Assembly (NCBI GenBank): GCA_034620365.1
Contig: JAQGEQ010000343.1
Location: forward strand, 124,001 to 188,000
Source: Pegea sp. RAD2-039
Lineage: Eukaryota > Chordata > Thaliacea > Salpida > Salpidae
Direction of reading: 5' to 3'
Length of the DNA stretch: 64,000 nucleotides
In this document: positions 17,280-30,443 of the stretch, piece by piece
Layout of the letters: each line of letters starts with the position of its first letter
Numbering within the stretch: position 1 is the first letter of the stretch
Translations under genes and position numbers: made by a program
Notes under the pieces: generated by a model
Databases searched by the model: none
The model's input: only the letters and a program-made list of their open reading frames with translations
Told to the model about the DNA's origin: nothing

Positions 17280-19080
17280 TGACGTCATCATCTCGCGATA
17301 TTTTTGTCTTTATTTTTTGATAATAAAATAAAAAAAATGAAAATTTAAATTTTGTGTGAAATTTTTTTTTTATGTTTTTTGAGTTGTAAACACTGTTTTA
17401 CGATTTTGTTCCGCTTCAATGAATCTCTTTTTTCACTAATCTCTCGAATTGTTTAATTCTTGTTGAAAATTTCTGTTTTTTATTTGGAAGCTTTAAAAAG
17501 TTTCTGCGCAGTTCTAGAGAAAGACCAAAATTGGCCGAAATATTTATTTTCTCAATTCTAAATGTTTTTTTAACAATTTTTTTAAAGAACAGTTTTTATA
17601 TAAAAGTTTCAAATTAAATCTTTTTTTATGCAAACAAACAGGATATATTTTTATTTAAAGTCAAATTTATTTTAAACTTTGATGTTCTTCTTGATATTTT
17701 ACTTTTTTTAGTTCTTTTCAATTCTATAGTTTAAATACTTTTTTTATTTTGATAGGTTTTTGATTTGAAATATTTAGATATTATAATTCATATTTATTAT
17801 TTACAGTTTTTGTAAGTTGAATTTATAAAAAGTTTTTTTAAATAAAGTACTATTAAAAATTTATTTATTTTTTTTACTTAAAATGTCAAAAGTTTATGTT
17901 GAAATGAATTAAATTTCAATAATTATTTGTAATTTTGAAATTATGTTTCATACTAAATAAAATTTCTTTGAAAGTTATTACAAAATTCTATTTAAAATTT
18001 CTTCTATAAGTTTTTCTAATCATACTTTACAATATCTTTTTTTAAAAGCTTTTAACTTTGAAATTGAAAGGGCGTAATCACCTTATATTGACTAATATTA
18101 AGAAAATTTAAGGTATTGTCAAAGAATTATGTGAAAAACTTACCGTATAGTTATGAGAAAGTTTGTGTTGCGTAATTTTTCATTAATTCTATTTCTAAAT
18201 TATGTATGAATTGAAAGCTGCTTACTAAGTAAATGTTGAAATGTTTTGAATTATTATTTATTTTAATAAGTAACTTTTAAAAAAAGCCATTTTGTTGGGT
18301 GTTGGTTTGTTTTTCTTCCTCTATAACTCGCACTGAAATCATTGAACCGTGACGAATTGGCGAATATAAAAGTATTGAAATTTAAAAACAATAATTTTGC
18401 AATTTAAAAAAAAATGTTTTAGTTTAAGAAGGCTAAAAAATCTTTTGTGTATTTTTACATGTTTTTAAACATAAGTATTTATCAAAAATGTCATTGTTCT
18501 TTGTTTAAAAAATTTCACGACTATTTGTTTATAGTTAGCTAGAATTTTTCTTTTTTTAAAAAAAACGTTTTATTTTATTATCTAATTTACTTTGCATACA
18601 TTTAGATTAAATTATTTATAAATTGAATTAGCTTGTAATTATTAGTTATAATTAAATATTTCGATCTGAAATAAAATTTTTGTGGTTTTTGAAAAAATTT
18701 ATTTCTGTCTTGTCATTTGATGACGTCATAGTTTTTTTTCTTTTTTAAATTCTTTGAAATATAGAATTTTGAAGAAAAAAATGAATCTTAAAAAGATGTT
18801 TTTTTTCAGATATTATTTTTGGTTAGTTGGTTTTTGTAGAACTTCAAAAAAATTCACTTTTTAGGGTTCACAAATAATTTTTTTTTAAATTGAAATTTTT
18901 ATGAGAATATTATTTGTTATAACAATTTTAAATTAAATAAAATAAACAATTTGTTTATATTATAAAAGTATTATATAAGTATTATTATACAAATAGATTT
19001 AACTTTTATTTATTTGTTTATTTTATAAAAGATGTTTTTTTTTAACAACTGTTTTATGTTAACATTTCAATAATTTAGAT
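17280..19080. other. RAD54L downstream flank, source of dispersed copies
   Basis: Non-coding AT-rich sequence after the RAD54L stop. GATGACGTCATC immediately follows the TGA and an AATAAA cluster lies at about 17322-17335. The stretch up to about 18310 (ending GCCATTTTGTTGGGTGTTG) recurs on the minus strand at about 35815-36660, 40270-41100 and 44390-45230 and on the plus strand at about 55010-55870. No gene is seen. Confidence 0.75.
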
Positions 19081-19102
19081 TAAAATTTTTTTATGAATTC
19101 AA

Positions 19103-19145
19103 TGACGTCATACTCAAAGAGAAAAGGGCGAGAAGTATGACGTCA
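19103..19145. promoter_or_regulatory. Paired CRE/ATF palindromes upstream of LITAF-like gene
   Basis: Two perfect TGACGTCA sites (19103-19110 and 19138-19145) sit in mirror arrangement: ATGACGTCATACT on the left and AGTATGACGTCAT on the right, 130-170 bp before the start codon. This is the consensus bound by CREB/ATF bZIP dimers. Regulatory use is inferred from sequence and position only. Confidence 0.5.
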
Positions 19146-19274
19146 TTTATTTCTCATAATTTCATAGACAACAGGAAAAAACAATAAAAAAATAATAAAG
19201 TACAAAAATGGCTTTTTTAATGTTGGCTTTTCAAATATTTTCTTTTTAGATTCAATTTAAATAGTAAATAAAAA

Positions 19275-19811
19275 ATGACTGAAAAATCTGCACCTTATCC
19301 AACTGGGCAGCCTGTCCCACCACCATATTCTCAACAAGGTGGTCCACCTGTGTTTACAGGACAGCCACCAAATGCACCTGCTTACCCACCACAGCAACCA
19401 GGGACTTTTTACCCACCGCAGCAACCAGGGACCATTTACCCACCGCAGCAACCAGGGACTTTTTACCCGCCACAGCAACCAGGTACATTTGTTCAACAAC
19501 CACCTGGTTACCAGCCCCTGCCTGGTCAAACTGGTGTCCCAATGGTTGGAACCACAATTTTAGTAACCACTGGTCCACAAAACTCAAGGGCACCAACTAA
19601 TTGTATTTGTCCTAAATGCAACCAAAATATAGTGACCCAAGTGTCCTATGAGACCGGGTCATCTGCCTGGATTCTGTTTGGAATTATATGTCTACTTGGT
19701 GGTTGGGTCTTTTGTTTATGTTTGATCCCATTTTGCATTAATGATCTTAAAGATGTCCACCATCTATGTCCCAAATGTAAGCATCTTATCGCTATTTGTA
19801 AGCGTTCTTAG
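19275..19811 (+). CDS. LITAF-domain protein with proline-rich N-terminus
   Basis: 178-aa protein in one exon. Residues 1-100 are Pro/Gln/Gly-rich with four tandem YPPQQPGT[FI] repeats (about 37-72), typical of LITAF/CDIP proteins that bind WW domains and ESCRT partners. The C-terminal LITAF zinc domain has CPKC at 112-115, a hydrophobic membrane-inserting stretch at about 131-155, and HxCPKC at 163-168. The family acts at late endosome/lysosome membranes. The sequence TTTTCTTTTTAG about 25 bp before the ATG looks like a splice acceptor, so a non-coding 5' exon or trans-spliced leader is likely. AATAAA at about 19869 can serve as the poly(A) signal. Confidence 0.93.
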   Translation: MTEKSAPYPTGQPVPPPYSQQGGPPVFTGQPPNAPAYPPQQPGTFYPPQQPGTIYPPQQPGTFYPPQQPGTFVQQPPGYQPLPGQTGVPMVGTTILVTTGPQNSRAPTNCICPKCNQNIVTQVSYETGSSAWILFGIICLLGGWVFCLCLIPFCINDLKDVHHLCPKCKHLIAICKRS

Positions 19812-22800
19812 AAAGTGGAATTCTTGTAAATTATTTGTTGTAAATAAGTTTGATGTTTTATTAACCATGAATAAATGTTAGATTCTTTTTAAAATTTTGT
19901 CGAAATCTTTATTTTTTGCTTTCTATGTTTCTTTCTAAGCATCTATTCAATAAAAGTGAAATATACTCTATTGTATTCAGTTTATACAATAAAAATAAGG
20001 ATTTTTTAATCAGTAATCAGTTGATGCAAATCAATTTAATTAACACTTTTAACTGTGAAATGTTTTTTTTGAATATTTTTAACTCTTAAACTATTTGCAA
20101 TATCAATAAATATTAATAAAAATATGTTTTGTAACTTCATTTAAAGAATTTTAGTTTTATCATTGACAGGGAAGTTTAAAAACTAATAAATTTGTAAAGT
20201 TGTTATTTTAAAATAAAATTCAAAAGCGAAAAAATAATGTTTTATTTATGGTTTTGTTTGATAAGAGAGTTTGTGAAATTTGAATTTTTGTAAATAATAT
20301 TTTTTGTTTTATGGAAACAATTAAATGATATTTCCACTAATACTGGAAACTACAAAATGCTTCAGGGAATATTATTCTGATTTCACTTCAACCTAAAAAT
20401 ACTTTTAAACTTTCAACAAATTTTTCGACTACTACCTTTTAAAAAAACGATTTGATATAATTTCAAGTTTTTAGAGTTTCATAACTTTAATAAGTTTGCT
20501 TGAGAAATAAACAAATTCTTTATAAAGTTAAGAAACGATTTCTTTCCAATTTTGTTTATTTCAAAATATTTTTAATTAAAACTATCTGTTGCTAAGTTCC
20601 AATAACGCCAAAACCGAACTGGAAAACTTAATTATTTCAATAATGATTTCTTCAAATAATTTATTCAGATTTAGTTTCTATGTTTTTAATTAAATCAATT
20701 TCGAAGTAGAAAGTTATTTTGATGCTGAAAAACTTTGAAATATTTCATCAAAACTTCTTTAGATGTGAAGTTCTCTTACAATTATTAATTAAATTTTTTT
20801 TAATAAATCTGAAATATTTTTGTCAAAAGTTTTGATTGGCATTTTAATGGAATTTAAAACATATAAGTCAGCTTTTTTACAATTTATTAGCGACCCAGTG
20901 ACCTTTATTTATAAAATAGTTGAATAAAATTTTAAACAAGAAGTTTCTGATAGGAAATATAAATTTGCATAATTTAAAAGCGTTTTTATTTCTCATCTGA
21001 CCTTTAATCTTTATTTAGCTTATTTATTGTTTAAAAGCTTTTTTAGTGACAATAAAACACAGAATTCAATTTGTAAATTTCTATAAGAAATAATTCTATA
21101 AGCTTTATAAGGAGCTTAAATTAATAATCTTAAAAACATTATAAAATACTAAAATTGTTTATTTCAAAATATTCATATAATTATTCAAAATCAAAAATCC
21201 ATTAAATAATTAATAATTAAATCTTTTTAAATTTACAAAAATTCAGTTCATAAATTCTAGGAATGCTTTTATTGTTTTTCTTCATATTTATGACGTTTTA
21301 TTTAAGAAATGTTAAATTTCAGCATTTTTAGGTTATAAATGTCAAGAACCACGTGCCGTGTGCAAAGTATGCTTGCTTACGTAACGTTTGGTCTGAAATA
21401 AATATTTTTGAAAACATTTTAGACATGATCATACGAAAAGTATGATTTATTTTCGTTTAAAACAAGGTTTAGTTTTGACTTTTAAATTGATTAAATGTTT
21501 ATAATAGTTTAGTTTCCAAAAATTTACGTTTAATATGAAATATTCAAATTCTTGAAAAGTAGCTAACAAAACATAAACTAAAACGAACTGATAAAGAATT
21601 TGTATCAAGTTTTTTTTAATTACCAATAATATTATTATATCAACGATATCTAAAAATATTTTTTTTTTCGAGTAAACTTTATGAATACTTTGATAAAAAA
21701 GTTTTTAAAATATTTTAGCTGTAAATTGACTGTGGAAAATTTAAGTAATTTTTTTTTAGTTTGACGTAATTTTTTTATGATTGATTAAACCTTAAAACTT
21801 ACATTTAATTTTGAGGTAAAATTTACCTAAATCAATAAACTAAGCAATAAAAGAATAAATTCATTTCATATCAAGTCACACACTAGATAAATATATTTCT
21901 TAAATCCTAATGTTTGAACAATTTTAAAGAATTATTTACTTTTTCATTTTAAGCAAATATTTTCTTTGCCTTATAAGCTGTAAACCTATAAATACAAATA
22001 ATAAAAATTTAAAAATTAATCAATGAAATAAAGTTTGATTGTAGCTAAAAATAAATAAAATTTAAATGTTTTTTTTTTATTCTAAAAATCTAAATGCTAA
22101 AAAAGTTTGTTATCCAATTTTTATAATATATTCTTTGTCTTTTTAAATGAGTTAAAAACTTTCTAGTTAAGTTTAAACAATTTTATTTAAAGCTATTCCT
22201 TTTTAAAGGTTATTAAAACATTTCGAATGTTTGAAAAAAACTTTTATTATTGTAAAAAGGTTTTGATTTTTAATGTTATAGAAAATATTCTTTATAGTTT
22301 ACAAAATATTTTTTATAGTTTACAAAATTAAGTCAAATAATTTTTTAACAAACGCTAGATGTCACAAGAGAGCCACAAGCTACAAATTTTAAGGTTAAAA
22401 CTAAAGTTATACTTATCAAAAATCATCAGCTAATAAGCTTGAATCAATAACTTCTTTATTTAGCTTTACCTTCAGGTTATAAATTATTGAGATAAATCGT
22501 TATTCAAGCTCTTTTAAAAGTTTACAATTGAACAGCTGTAACCTTAATTTAATATTTCTTAATTACAAAGCTGAATACTTTACATGATTTAAATCATTTA
22601 GAAACTTTTAAATTTATTTTTTAAAAGTTTTTGTAGTAAACAAAATCAGATACTCTTTAAATATTAAAGAAAATATTCCATAATTGATTGAGAGACTTTA
22701 TTAATCAATTACCAATTAATCAACTAAATTTATCTTCTATAAAATCATCGGTATAATCAATTATTAAGTTTCTTTTTATAAAATATTCTTTTTTAAAATA

Positions 22801-22849
22801 TTCATCGAAATGTTTAGAATTAGTGATGATATATCGATCCAAAGACGAG
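19812..22849. other. Intergenic AT-rich stretch
   Basis: Three kilobases of low-GC sequence with many T and A runs. One small GC-richer patch at about 21335-21385 (CACGTGCCGTG, TACGTAACG). I see no gene, RNA or complete repeat in it. Confidence 0.5.
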
Positions 22850-23775
22850 TCAGACCGTAAACCAGCTGCACTTTCACTAAACCAATACTCCATCAATAGA
22901 TTTATTATTCAACGAATATCTTCGGTCCTAGACGTTGGCATTACTCTATCATCTGACTTTAAATGACACATTATTTGACTTTAAATGGCGCAATTATGTT
23001 TCCAAAATCTTTGGAAAATCAATCAACCTTTTCTTCCTCATTATAAAGACCTTTAATTCTAAGGATCCATACTTCTTTATCAATCTTTTCAAACTGTATC
23101 TATGTCCAATTCTTGAATACAATGTCAGTGCATGTATGTCATATCAAGTTAGTGATATCAAAAAAATCGAATCTGTTCAGGCCACATTTACAAGATTAGT
23201 ATGCAGGAAACTTTATATTAAATATGATGGTTATAAACATCGTCTCTGTTTCTTCAATTTAGATACTTTGAAAATTCGACGGATTAAATACGACTAAATT
23301 CTTATTTTTAAAATTATCCACAATTTAATTGACATTCAGTTTGATGATTTCTTTTCCATTAGTACTTTCCTCAAGTTATATCAACTCAGACGACACACAT
23401 TACATCTTGATAAGCCTATATCACCTGGTACGTTAATCAGAACGAATTTTTTATCATACCGCACAGTTAGTACTTGGAACCAGCTGCCATCAGACATTGT
23501 CATGTCAGAATCACTCGCTTTGTTCAAGCAGAAGTTGAAGCGTTATAATATTGCCAACATTGTCATTTCTAAACTACGATTTTTTCCTTTTTTATATTAT
23601 TAACATTCTATGTAATTGTTCACTGTTATATGCTTTGAGGACTACTGAAATGCCATGTGTTACATCTTTTACTTTCTATATTTTTATCTAAATAGATGTT
23701 ATTTGTGAGAATGTGTGTTAGCGAGAGGTGCTCTCTTCAAGCACCCTCCTTTGCGTTTATTGTAATTAATAAAAT
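22850..23775 (+). mobile_element. 5'-truncated LINE (CR1/L2-like)
   Basis: Reads, with two frame changes, as the C-terminal part of a LINE RT protein: LDVGITLSSDFK, YLCPILEYNVSA, RRIKYD, then QLRRHTLHLDKP and SYRTVSTWNQLPSDIVM, ending at about 23605. The untranslated tail (23605-23775) contains GGACTACTGAAATGCCATGT and GTGTGTTAGCGAGAGGTGCT and ends TTATTGTAATTAATAAAATT. This is the longest 3' end of the family here and the reference for the other tails. The insertion is dead. Confidence 0.88.
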
Positions 23776-24144
23776 TTAAGGTTGAAATATTAATTCAATG
23801 GTTTTGTTAATAAGAAATCATTTAAACTTATATCAAAAAACTTTTGATAAAAATGATTTATCTCAACTCTATTTACTTTCAAAGAATTCTTTCATCAAAT
23901 TTCCCAAGAGACTAACTAAAGCAATCAGCTGTTATTAAAAGTTTGTAGAATCAGTAATTTTATTTTCATCGACGAGTAATAAACAGTGTTAGAAACAAAT
24001 TGTGCAAAAAACTGATCATCAAAATTTTAGGTAAAAAATCATTTAGTACTTCACAACAATTTTGCAACTAAAAAAATCCTCAAAAAATTTGCTTCAAATT
24101 TTCAAAAACTATCAAAAAAATCTCCTATTTTTTTATAAATTTTT

Positions 24145-27100
24145 TCATTTTCCTGTTTTTAACTTTCCAACTGACTTTGCTGGTACTAAATCAACCACAA
24201 GTCGCTTCAGGTGGGCTCGAAGAACCAATTCCTGCCACTGACGCGGGTTTTCGCCCTCATAAGGGCCTTCTTTGAGCGATCGACACATCTGATCGAGCCT
24301 GCGAGCAACTCCGGCGGGAAAAAGTGTCTCCTTACCCGGCAGAAATTTAGAAAAATGTACGAGTGCTTGAGCGGCCGCTAATTTGACCGGCAATTGTTTG
24401 TCGTTAAGTACAGTGTCCGCGAGAAGACCTGACAGACCAGCAGTGGTCGCGGACTGCTGCATGGACTGATCAATGGTCAACAAATAATTAAAAATAGTGC
24501 AGCCACATATCCGAACACGTGACTCTGGACTCGCTAACAACAACTTCAACAACGTCATCACGTGATGCAGTGACGTCAGAGTAGATGGCGCGAATCTACC
24601 CGATTGGTCAGCACCTATTTGCAACGCTGCTATGACAACGGGCGCTAGAGAATCGAGAGCTTCGTCAGGGTCACGTGACAACCGCTTTTCAGCATCTACT
24701 AGTGATAGGATCGCGCAGAGAACTTCGATGCAGCCAATCTGCACGATGACGTCATCAGAAGCGAGAAGTGACGTCATCGCAGATGTCGCGTTAGCAGGTG
24801 GATGAAGAAAGATGTTGATGACGTGAGGCGCAGCGGCGATGACGTCAATATTCATCGCGTGTGAGAAGAGACGAAGGATTTGAGATCGGGAAGAAGAAGA
24901 AGTCTTTGAAGATGAGAGAAGATGTTGGAATTTGAGGAGGATTTTGGGATCAGAGAAAAGTTGGAAGAGTCGATAAAGAGATGAGGAATGGTGGATGCAA
25001 ATCGAAGTGATGAGAGAGATCGCAGATGAGCAACGATCTTCATTTATCATTTGACAACAATTGACCACTAGAGGGAGTAAGTCAAGTTGAGCATATGATG
25101 AAGTGATTGGGATTAGAAGATGAGAACTAATCTCTAAGATAAAAGGAAAATTTAAACAATTAATTGCTGAAATTATTAACTTCTCGACTACATCGCGTGT
25201 TTGGTTACCATGACAACGTTGTAAGCTGTCGCTAGTGGCGAATTCCGGCGTTAGCAACCGTACAAGCGTTGGCAAGGCAACTCCGTTGACGTTACACAGC
25301 ATCGTGATGCATTCTTCGGTTTCCCAGGCAACCACAGCGCGCGTAGTGCTGAGTAGATGCAGGATCGCTCTCGTAGACATCAGCATCGGATCGTAGGCGT
25401 CTGTGACGTCACGTTGTGGACCAGTTATTGGTCGCGCAGATAAATTACGATCGGTTTCCATGGCAACATCTGAGATTTCTACTCTCAAAGTGTGGCCCAG
25501 TCGATACCATAAAGCCATCCATACACCGCTGGCCAGGAAGCGACGTACTGGTCCATACTCGCCGGTCAGGACTATTTGCTTGACCATAAATACTGCTCCG
25601 TCCAAGAGACCGCGTCCTGGCGGTGGTAGGGTGTCCACCTCAGTGAGATTGGCCACTGCAAAACTTAGGACCTCAAGGATGCGGTCCAGTTCTAGTTCAA
25701 AGTTGAAACCAAGATCACTGAGTTCAGAGATCAACGCAGCGGCCGCGAGACTATGAGTCGGTTGATGAGCGTCACATAAAACGCGCGATAATAAAGTTGT
25801 GACGCCATCTAGTGGTATCTTTGATTTCGACTTTAAAGTATCAACTGAAGTGATGAGAAGGTTGAGGATAATGTCAACTGTTTGTGATGAAGCTTCATCT
25901 GGATCATCTATCAGTTGATTTAGTGTCTTCATCAACAACTGGATGTTGTTCTTCGTCATCAGTTGATTGGTTAACAGTGGGTTTCCTTGGCAGCATGACG
26001 TCATCACTTTGAGAGCATTTAGTTGGGTTTTTGGGTTTGTGGTGGATTGAATAATTTGATTAAAAAATGATTTATTTGTCGTGAAGAAGTCTATGATCTT
26101 AGAGGAGGTTTGGTGTTTGTGGGACTCTATTGGAAGAGCAACTACTGGAATGTAGCTGAGAGCAGCAAGACATGAGATGCAGACTGCTTGGAGGCTATTG
26201 GTTTGTTCTGCAACTTCCTGTGAGTCTTTGCAGCTCTCTTCAAGTACAAAGTTGATGTAAGGACTTTTAGAAAGCTCTTTGTAAACTGTGTGAGCTACAT
26301 CAGGGTTTTGACCATGATCGCAGCTCTCACAGATGAAGATGATGCAGAGTAAAGATTGTGTGTGAACTGCAACCTGATCAAGGGATTTATGAGACACAAT
26401 CTTCGCGAGAAGATGAAGAAGATCAACTGCTTGTTTGGCAAAAACTGACATTGTGTCTTGGTTTTGTTTGTTGGTGATGTTTGTGATGTTAAAATCACTA
26501 GCTGCCCATGCAGTCAGCATAGCGATGACGTCAGTGACGATTTGCGCGAACCAGGGTCTTCTAGTGATTGAGTCTTGTTGAATAATCTCATGAAGAAGAT
26601 CAATAAAACGAGAAGGAATATGTAAGTGACAGCAAAAATCCCATAACATAACAACATCACATTTAGTAGTAAGTAGATTTGCAATTACTTTTAGCAAAGA
26701 TCTCATACGAGACACACCACTAAGTTTACCGCTAAGAAGTTGATTTTTCGAGGAGTTAATCTGTTGAAGAAGACGTTTTTTAAAATCTTCATCTGATAGA
26801 AGAACCATCGGAGTAGTTAGCTGCATACTATTAGGATCTGTTGCTTCTATAATTTCTTGCCAGTCATCTTCTGATCCTGTTTTATCTTCATCACCATGAT
26901 TGTGTTTTGTTCCCTGATTTCTAGATCCATTTGATAAAGACTTTGAAAGATTCTTTCTATCTTTTGAAGGGCGTGTCGTGCTGGTAACTTCTTTAGGTTT
27001 AGTTTTCTGGGCACTTGAAGTCATCTTCTGTCTAGCTTTTCGTAAGATTTTTGATCCACTACCTTTAGATGTTGCTTTAAGGAAGACTTTTTGTTTTGCT

Positions 27101-27939
27101 TCCGTCACTTCAGGCGTCGGTTCTTCTGTAAAAGGATCAACTCCTGGATTTTCGTCGACCACCACAACTTTACCTCTAACAAAAGGATGATTTAAAAGAT
27201 AAGGCCAAGTGAGTCTTTTACGAGGATCTTTTGTAAGCAGACCCCTCAGAAAACTTCTGAAATCTTCACTCATTGATTTCGGCCATTTAATATCATCTTT
27301 TATGATAAGACTAACTAATTGAAAGATACTATTAGTGTAGAAAGGTGGTTTGCCTGTATATAACTCATATAAGATACAACCAAGTGACCATAAATCTGCG
27401 TTATGATCATATGGTTTTTCCTCTACGAGTTCAGGTGACATATACAAGGGAGTACCTTTAATAGACGTGAGTACAAGGGTGTTGACACTCATAGCGCGAG
27501 CAAATCCAAAATCACATAACTTTACGACACCACCTTTTCCAATCAAGACATTTTGTGGTTTCATATCTCTATGAAGTATTCTATGAGAATGGAGATAAAA
27601 AAGGGCTGAAAGTAATTGGCAAGTGATGTCATTGACTTGATCTTCTGAAAGCTTTCCATCATCTTCAAGAATTTGGAAGAGTTCTCCTTCTGCAAATTCA
27701 GTTACAACAACAACTTCTTTATCTGTTTCATAACTATCTAACATCTCAATGATATTTGGATGTTTTAAATCTGACATTATTTCAATTTCTTTTTTTAAGT
27801 TTTTTAAGTCTTTAGGGGATTTACCAGCCTTGGGAATGAACTTTAGAGCAACCACGTGACCTGTATAACGTTTGCGACCTTTATAGACTTTCCCAAAAGA
27901 CCCTTCACCAATAACATCTAAGACATGATAACTTTCCAT
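24145..27939 (-). CDS. STK36: Serine/threonine kinase 36 (Fused homologue)
   Basis: One open frame of 1264 codons. Start set at the second in-frame ATG (27939): it matches the family start [16 protein letters not shown] and has a good context (A at -3, G at +4); a longer frame starts at 27957. Kinase domain, residues 1 to about 255: P-loop GEGSFGKV, catalytic Lys33 in ALKF, helix-C Glu about 51, HRDMKPQN with Asp125, DFG at 143-145, SPE at 168-170. All key residues are present, so it should be active. The acidic WQEI segment after a basic linker and the long helical ARM-like C-terminal region (about 390-1264) match STK36, which acts in Hedgehog signalling and central-pair assembly of motile cilia. 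The absence of introns is unusual for this gene. A TTTTCCAG acceptor about 55 bp upstream of the ATG fits a 5'UTR intron or trans-splicing. Confidence 0.96.
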   Translation of the reverse strand: MESYHVLDVIGEGSFGKVYKGRKRYTGHVVALKFIPKAGKSPKDLKNLKKEIEIMSDLKHPNIIEMLDSYETDKEVVVVTEFAEGELFQILEDDGKLSEDQVNDITCQLLSALFYLHSHRILHRDMKPQNVLIGKGGVVKLCDFGFARAMSVNTLVLTSIKGTPLYMSPELVEEKPYDHNADLWSLGCILYELYTGKPPFYTNSIFQLVSLIIKDDIKWPKSMSEDFRSFLRGLLTKDPRKRLTWPYLLNHPFVRGKVVVVDENPGVDPFTEEPTPEVTEAKQKVFLKATSKGSGSKILRKARQKMTSSAQKTKPKEVTSTTRPSKDRKNLSKSLSNGSRNQGTKHNHGDEDKTGSEDDWQEIIEATDPNSMQLTTPMVLLSDEDFKKRLLQQINSSKNQLLSGKLSGVSRMRSLLKVIANLLTTKCDVVMLWDFCCHLHIPSRFIDLLHEIIQQDSITRRPWFAQIVTDVIAMLTAWAASDFNITNITNKQNQDTMSVFAKQAVDLLHLLAKIVSHKSLDQVAVHTQSLLCIIFICESCDHGQNPDVAHTVYKELSKSPYINFVLEESCKDSQEVAEQTNSLQAVCISCLAALSYIPVVALPIESHKHQTSSKIIDFFTTNKSFFNQIIQSTTNPKTQLNALKVMTSCCQGNPLLTNQLMTKNNIQLLMKTLNQLIDDPDEASSQTVDIILNLLITSVDTLKSKSKIPLDGVTTLLSRVLCDAHQPTHSLAAAALISELSDLGFNFELELDRILEVLSFAVANLTEVDTLPPPGRGLLDGAVFMVKQIVLTGEYGPVRRFLASGVWMALWYRLGHTLRVEISDVAMETDRNLSARPITGPQRDVTDAYDPMLMSTRAILHLLSTTRAVVAWETEECITMLCNVNGVALPTLVRLLTPEFATSDSLQRCHGNQTRDVVEKLIISAINCLNFPFILEISSHLLIPITSSYAQLDLLPLVVNCCQMINEDRCSSAISLITSICIHHSSSLYRLFQLFSDPKILLKFQHLLSSSKTSSSSRSQILRLFSHAMNIDVIAAAPHVINIFLHPPANATSAMTSLLASDDVIVQIGCIEVLCAILSLVDAEKRLSRDPDEALDSLAPVVIAALQIGADQSGRFAPSTLTSLHHVMTLLKLLLASPESRVRICGCTIFNYLLTIDQSMQQSATTAGLSGLLADTVLNDKQLPVKLAAAQALVHFSKFLPGKETLFPAGVARRLDQMCRSLKEGPYEGENPRQWQELVLRAHLKRLVVDLVPAKSVGKLKTGK

Positions 27940-29042
27940 TGTGATTTTGAAGATCAAAATAATTTACATTACATGAGCAAGTTGTATAAATCTGGAAAAT
28001 ATTTTAAGAATAAATTTTGATGATAAAAAATAAAAAGAAATTATTTAGTTAACTTTATAAAATTATTTCTTAAAAAATAGTTTTGAATTTATTATTATAA
28101 AAAATAAAATAATTTGTTTAAGAATTATTTTTTTATTAAACTGTTTAAAACACAAATTTGATGATAAATAAATATTTAAAAACCAATTTATAAAGTAATA
28201 AGTTAATAATTATTCTATTTAAACTCATAAAACTAAATTCTAGAAGATTGAATTAAATTAATATTTAATCATAAAAATAAGATTCTTTCAAAAATGATTT
28301 AGTTAAATGCAAAAAAATAAAATTTATAAATCTAATCTAAAACTTAAAATTTAGAAACAAAATAAAATACTTAATTTTGAATGAAAAAATTTATTACAAA
28401 ATATTTATTAAATATAAAACAAATTAAAAAAGTATAATTTTGAAAAGTAAAAAATAAATATTTTAATTACAAAAATTATAAATAAAAAATTATTTTCTAC
28501 TTTATTTAGTAAATTTAAAACAACTTTGTAAATAATAATAATTAAATAATATACTTAATTAGAAATAAATATATTATTTAATCAATAATATAATAAAATT
28601 TAGTGATTGCGAATTTATTAAAAAAAGTTATTTTCTAAAATAAAAATTATTTATTCAAATTTTAACCGAATGGCTTGTAGTGTTTCTAGGCTATACGAAC
28701 GTTAAAAAGTGTTACCAATTTAATTTTGGGATAAATTCAAAGTCAAACGGATATTCAATTGTTTTTATAATTTAAATTTGGTATTATTTTTTTAATCTTA
28801 AGCAAGCAAAAAAAAGACTAGTAATTATTAATTTAATATGATCCAATAAAATTAATCTGCAGTAGACGGTAAATCATATTATAGAAAAAAATTAAAAGCT
28901 TTACGATTTTAGATAAACTTGAATTAAATTTAAATAACTGACAATTTTAGCTTTACAGCTTAATTTTGATTAAAATCTTTAAAGCATAGAACGTTAGTCT
29001 GATAAGAGGATTTACATAAAATTAAATTATAAAATTAAACGG
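27940..29042. other. Intergenic AT-rich 5' flank of STK36
   Basis: Very AT-rich DNA without recognisable genes. It must contain the STK36 promoter but no clear motif stands out beyond the acceptor-like site close to the start codon. Confidence 0.45.
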
Positions 29043-29572
29043 AATATATATAAACTATAATAGTTTATATAGTATTTTGTAATATTTATTTAACTATTTC
29101 AATAAACGCGAAGGAGGGTGCCTGAAGAGATTACCTCTCGCTAACACACATTCTCACAAATAACATCTATTTAGTTAGAAATATAGAAAATAAAAGATGC
29201 AAAACATGGCATTTCAGTAGTCCTCAAAGCATATCTATCTCAATAAATGCGAAGGAGGGTAACTGAACAGAGTACCTCTTGCTAACACACATTCTCATAA
29301 TTAACATCTATGTAGTCAAAAAAATAGAAAATAAAAGATGCAACACATGGCATTTCAGTAGTCCTCAAAACATATAGCAGTGAACAATTACAAAGAATTT
29401 TAATAATAAAAAAAAAGTCACAAGTATTGCTTTCGTAATGGGCAGTAAGTTCATTAAGAAAAGTGAGATGTTGAGTCAGGGAAGATCTCCGTTTCACAAA
29501 GCCATGCTGGACACCAGATATTATATGGTGCTCCATAATATATATAAACTATAATAGTTTATATAGTATTTT
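29043..29572 (-). mobile_element. Internally deleted LINE with 36-bp target-site duplication
   Basis: The identical 36 bp (29043-29078 and 29537-29572; core TAAACTATAATAGTTTATAT) flanks a minus-strand insert. Next to the right copy the insert reads as an RT fragment (SGVQHGFVKRRSSLTQHLTF), then jumps directly to the family 3' tail. A second 3' tail (29095-29226) follows the first (29227-29390), so either one element landed on another or a tail duplicated. Both tails carry the reverse of GTGTGTTAGCGAGAGGTACT-like sequence. Confidence 0.85.
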
Positions 29573-30443
29573 ATGATATAACTTTTAATGTATTTTTTCA
29601 TAGAGTTAAAATAAATACATTATATCGAGCATTTTAGCTGTAACATAATAAAGTTTAAAATATTCATTAAGAAGTTTAAAGTTTAAGCAGTGACTGTTTC
29701 GTATCTGTAATCAAAACAGATCTTTAATAAGCTTGTTCTATTATCTAATTATTATAACTTAGTTTTAATTCATCATCAAATTATAAATAAATTTGTTGCA
29801 ATAAATGTTATTTCGATATTTTAACATTTTTTAAGACGATTAAAATATCTAGTTTATGTTAAAGTAGAAAACTTCGTTAAACACTCAGATGTTTTATATC
29901 ACTTATTTAATAAAAATGTTTTTATTTCAAAGACTTTAATTATTTCATGAAAAATTTCTTTCTAATAAAATATTTCTTAATTATTTTTGACATTGAAGCT
30001 ACAAAAAAAAAAGTTTAAATTTTAATTAATCGTCGAAATTTTTTTAATCTTTCTGAAAAATCAAAATATTGACTTCTTATTTCTAAATAAACCTAAAAAA
30101 AACAGAATTTATTTTTCATTGTTTTTTATTAATCTTTTGGTTAAAGCTCAATTCTTTAGCAAGCTATTTTATTTTTAAATGATAATCATTCATATTCCAG
30201 GAAAAATGCACTTTTAATTTTTTGTTTATTTCTATTAAATTTTTTTTTGATAATTTTGATTATAGCAACTTTTTTCTCCAAAGTAACTGCACAACTAATA
30301 AATAAAAAAACTGATATTAACTTTTGGTTAATAACAAAAAATTAAACGTAATAAACTTCATTTTTAATATAAAAAAATATTTATAAACTTAAAAAACAGT
30401 ATAAAAATTATTCTCAAATAAATAATTTTACATAATAACTTAC
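29573..30443. other. Intergenic or 3' intron of the EndoU gene
   Basis: AT-rich, no recognisable exon. A last EndoU coding exon would be expected on the minus strand here or beyond, because the exon ending at 30444 stops before the usual family C-terminus; I could not find it. Confidence 0.4.

Noticed and set aside
19257-19596. Minus-strand open frames opposite the LITAF-like gene
   Set aside because: They are shadows of the proline repeat (Trp/Leu-rich on the other strand) and the plus-strand protein has a complete known domain.
25403-25756. 117-codon plus-strand frame inside STK36
   Set aside because: Antisense shadow of the long STK36 frame with no recognisable features.
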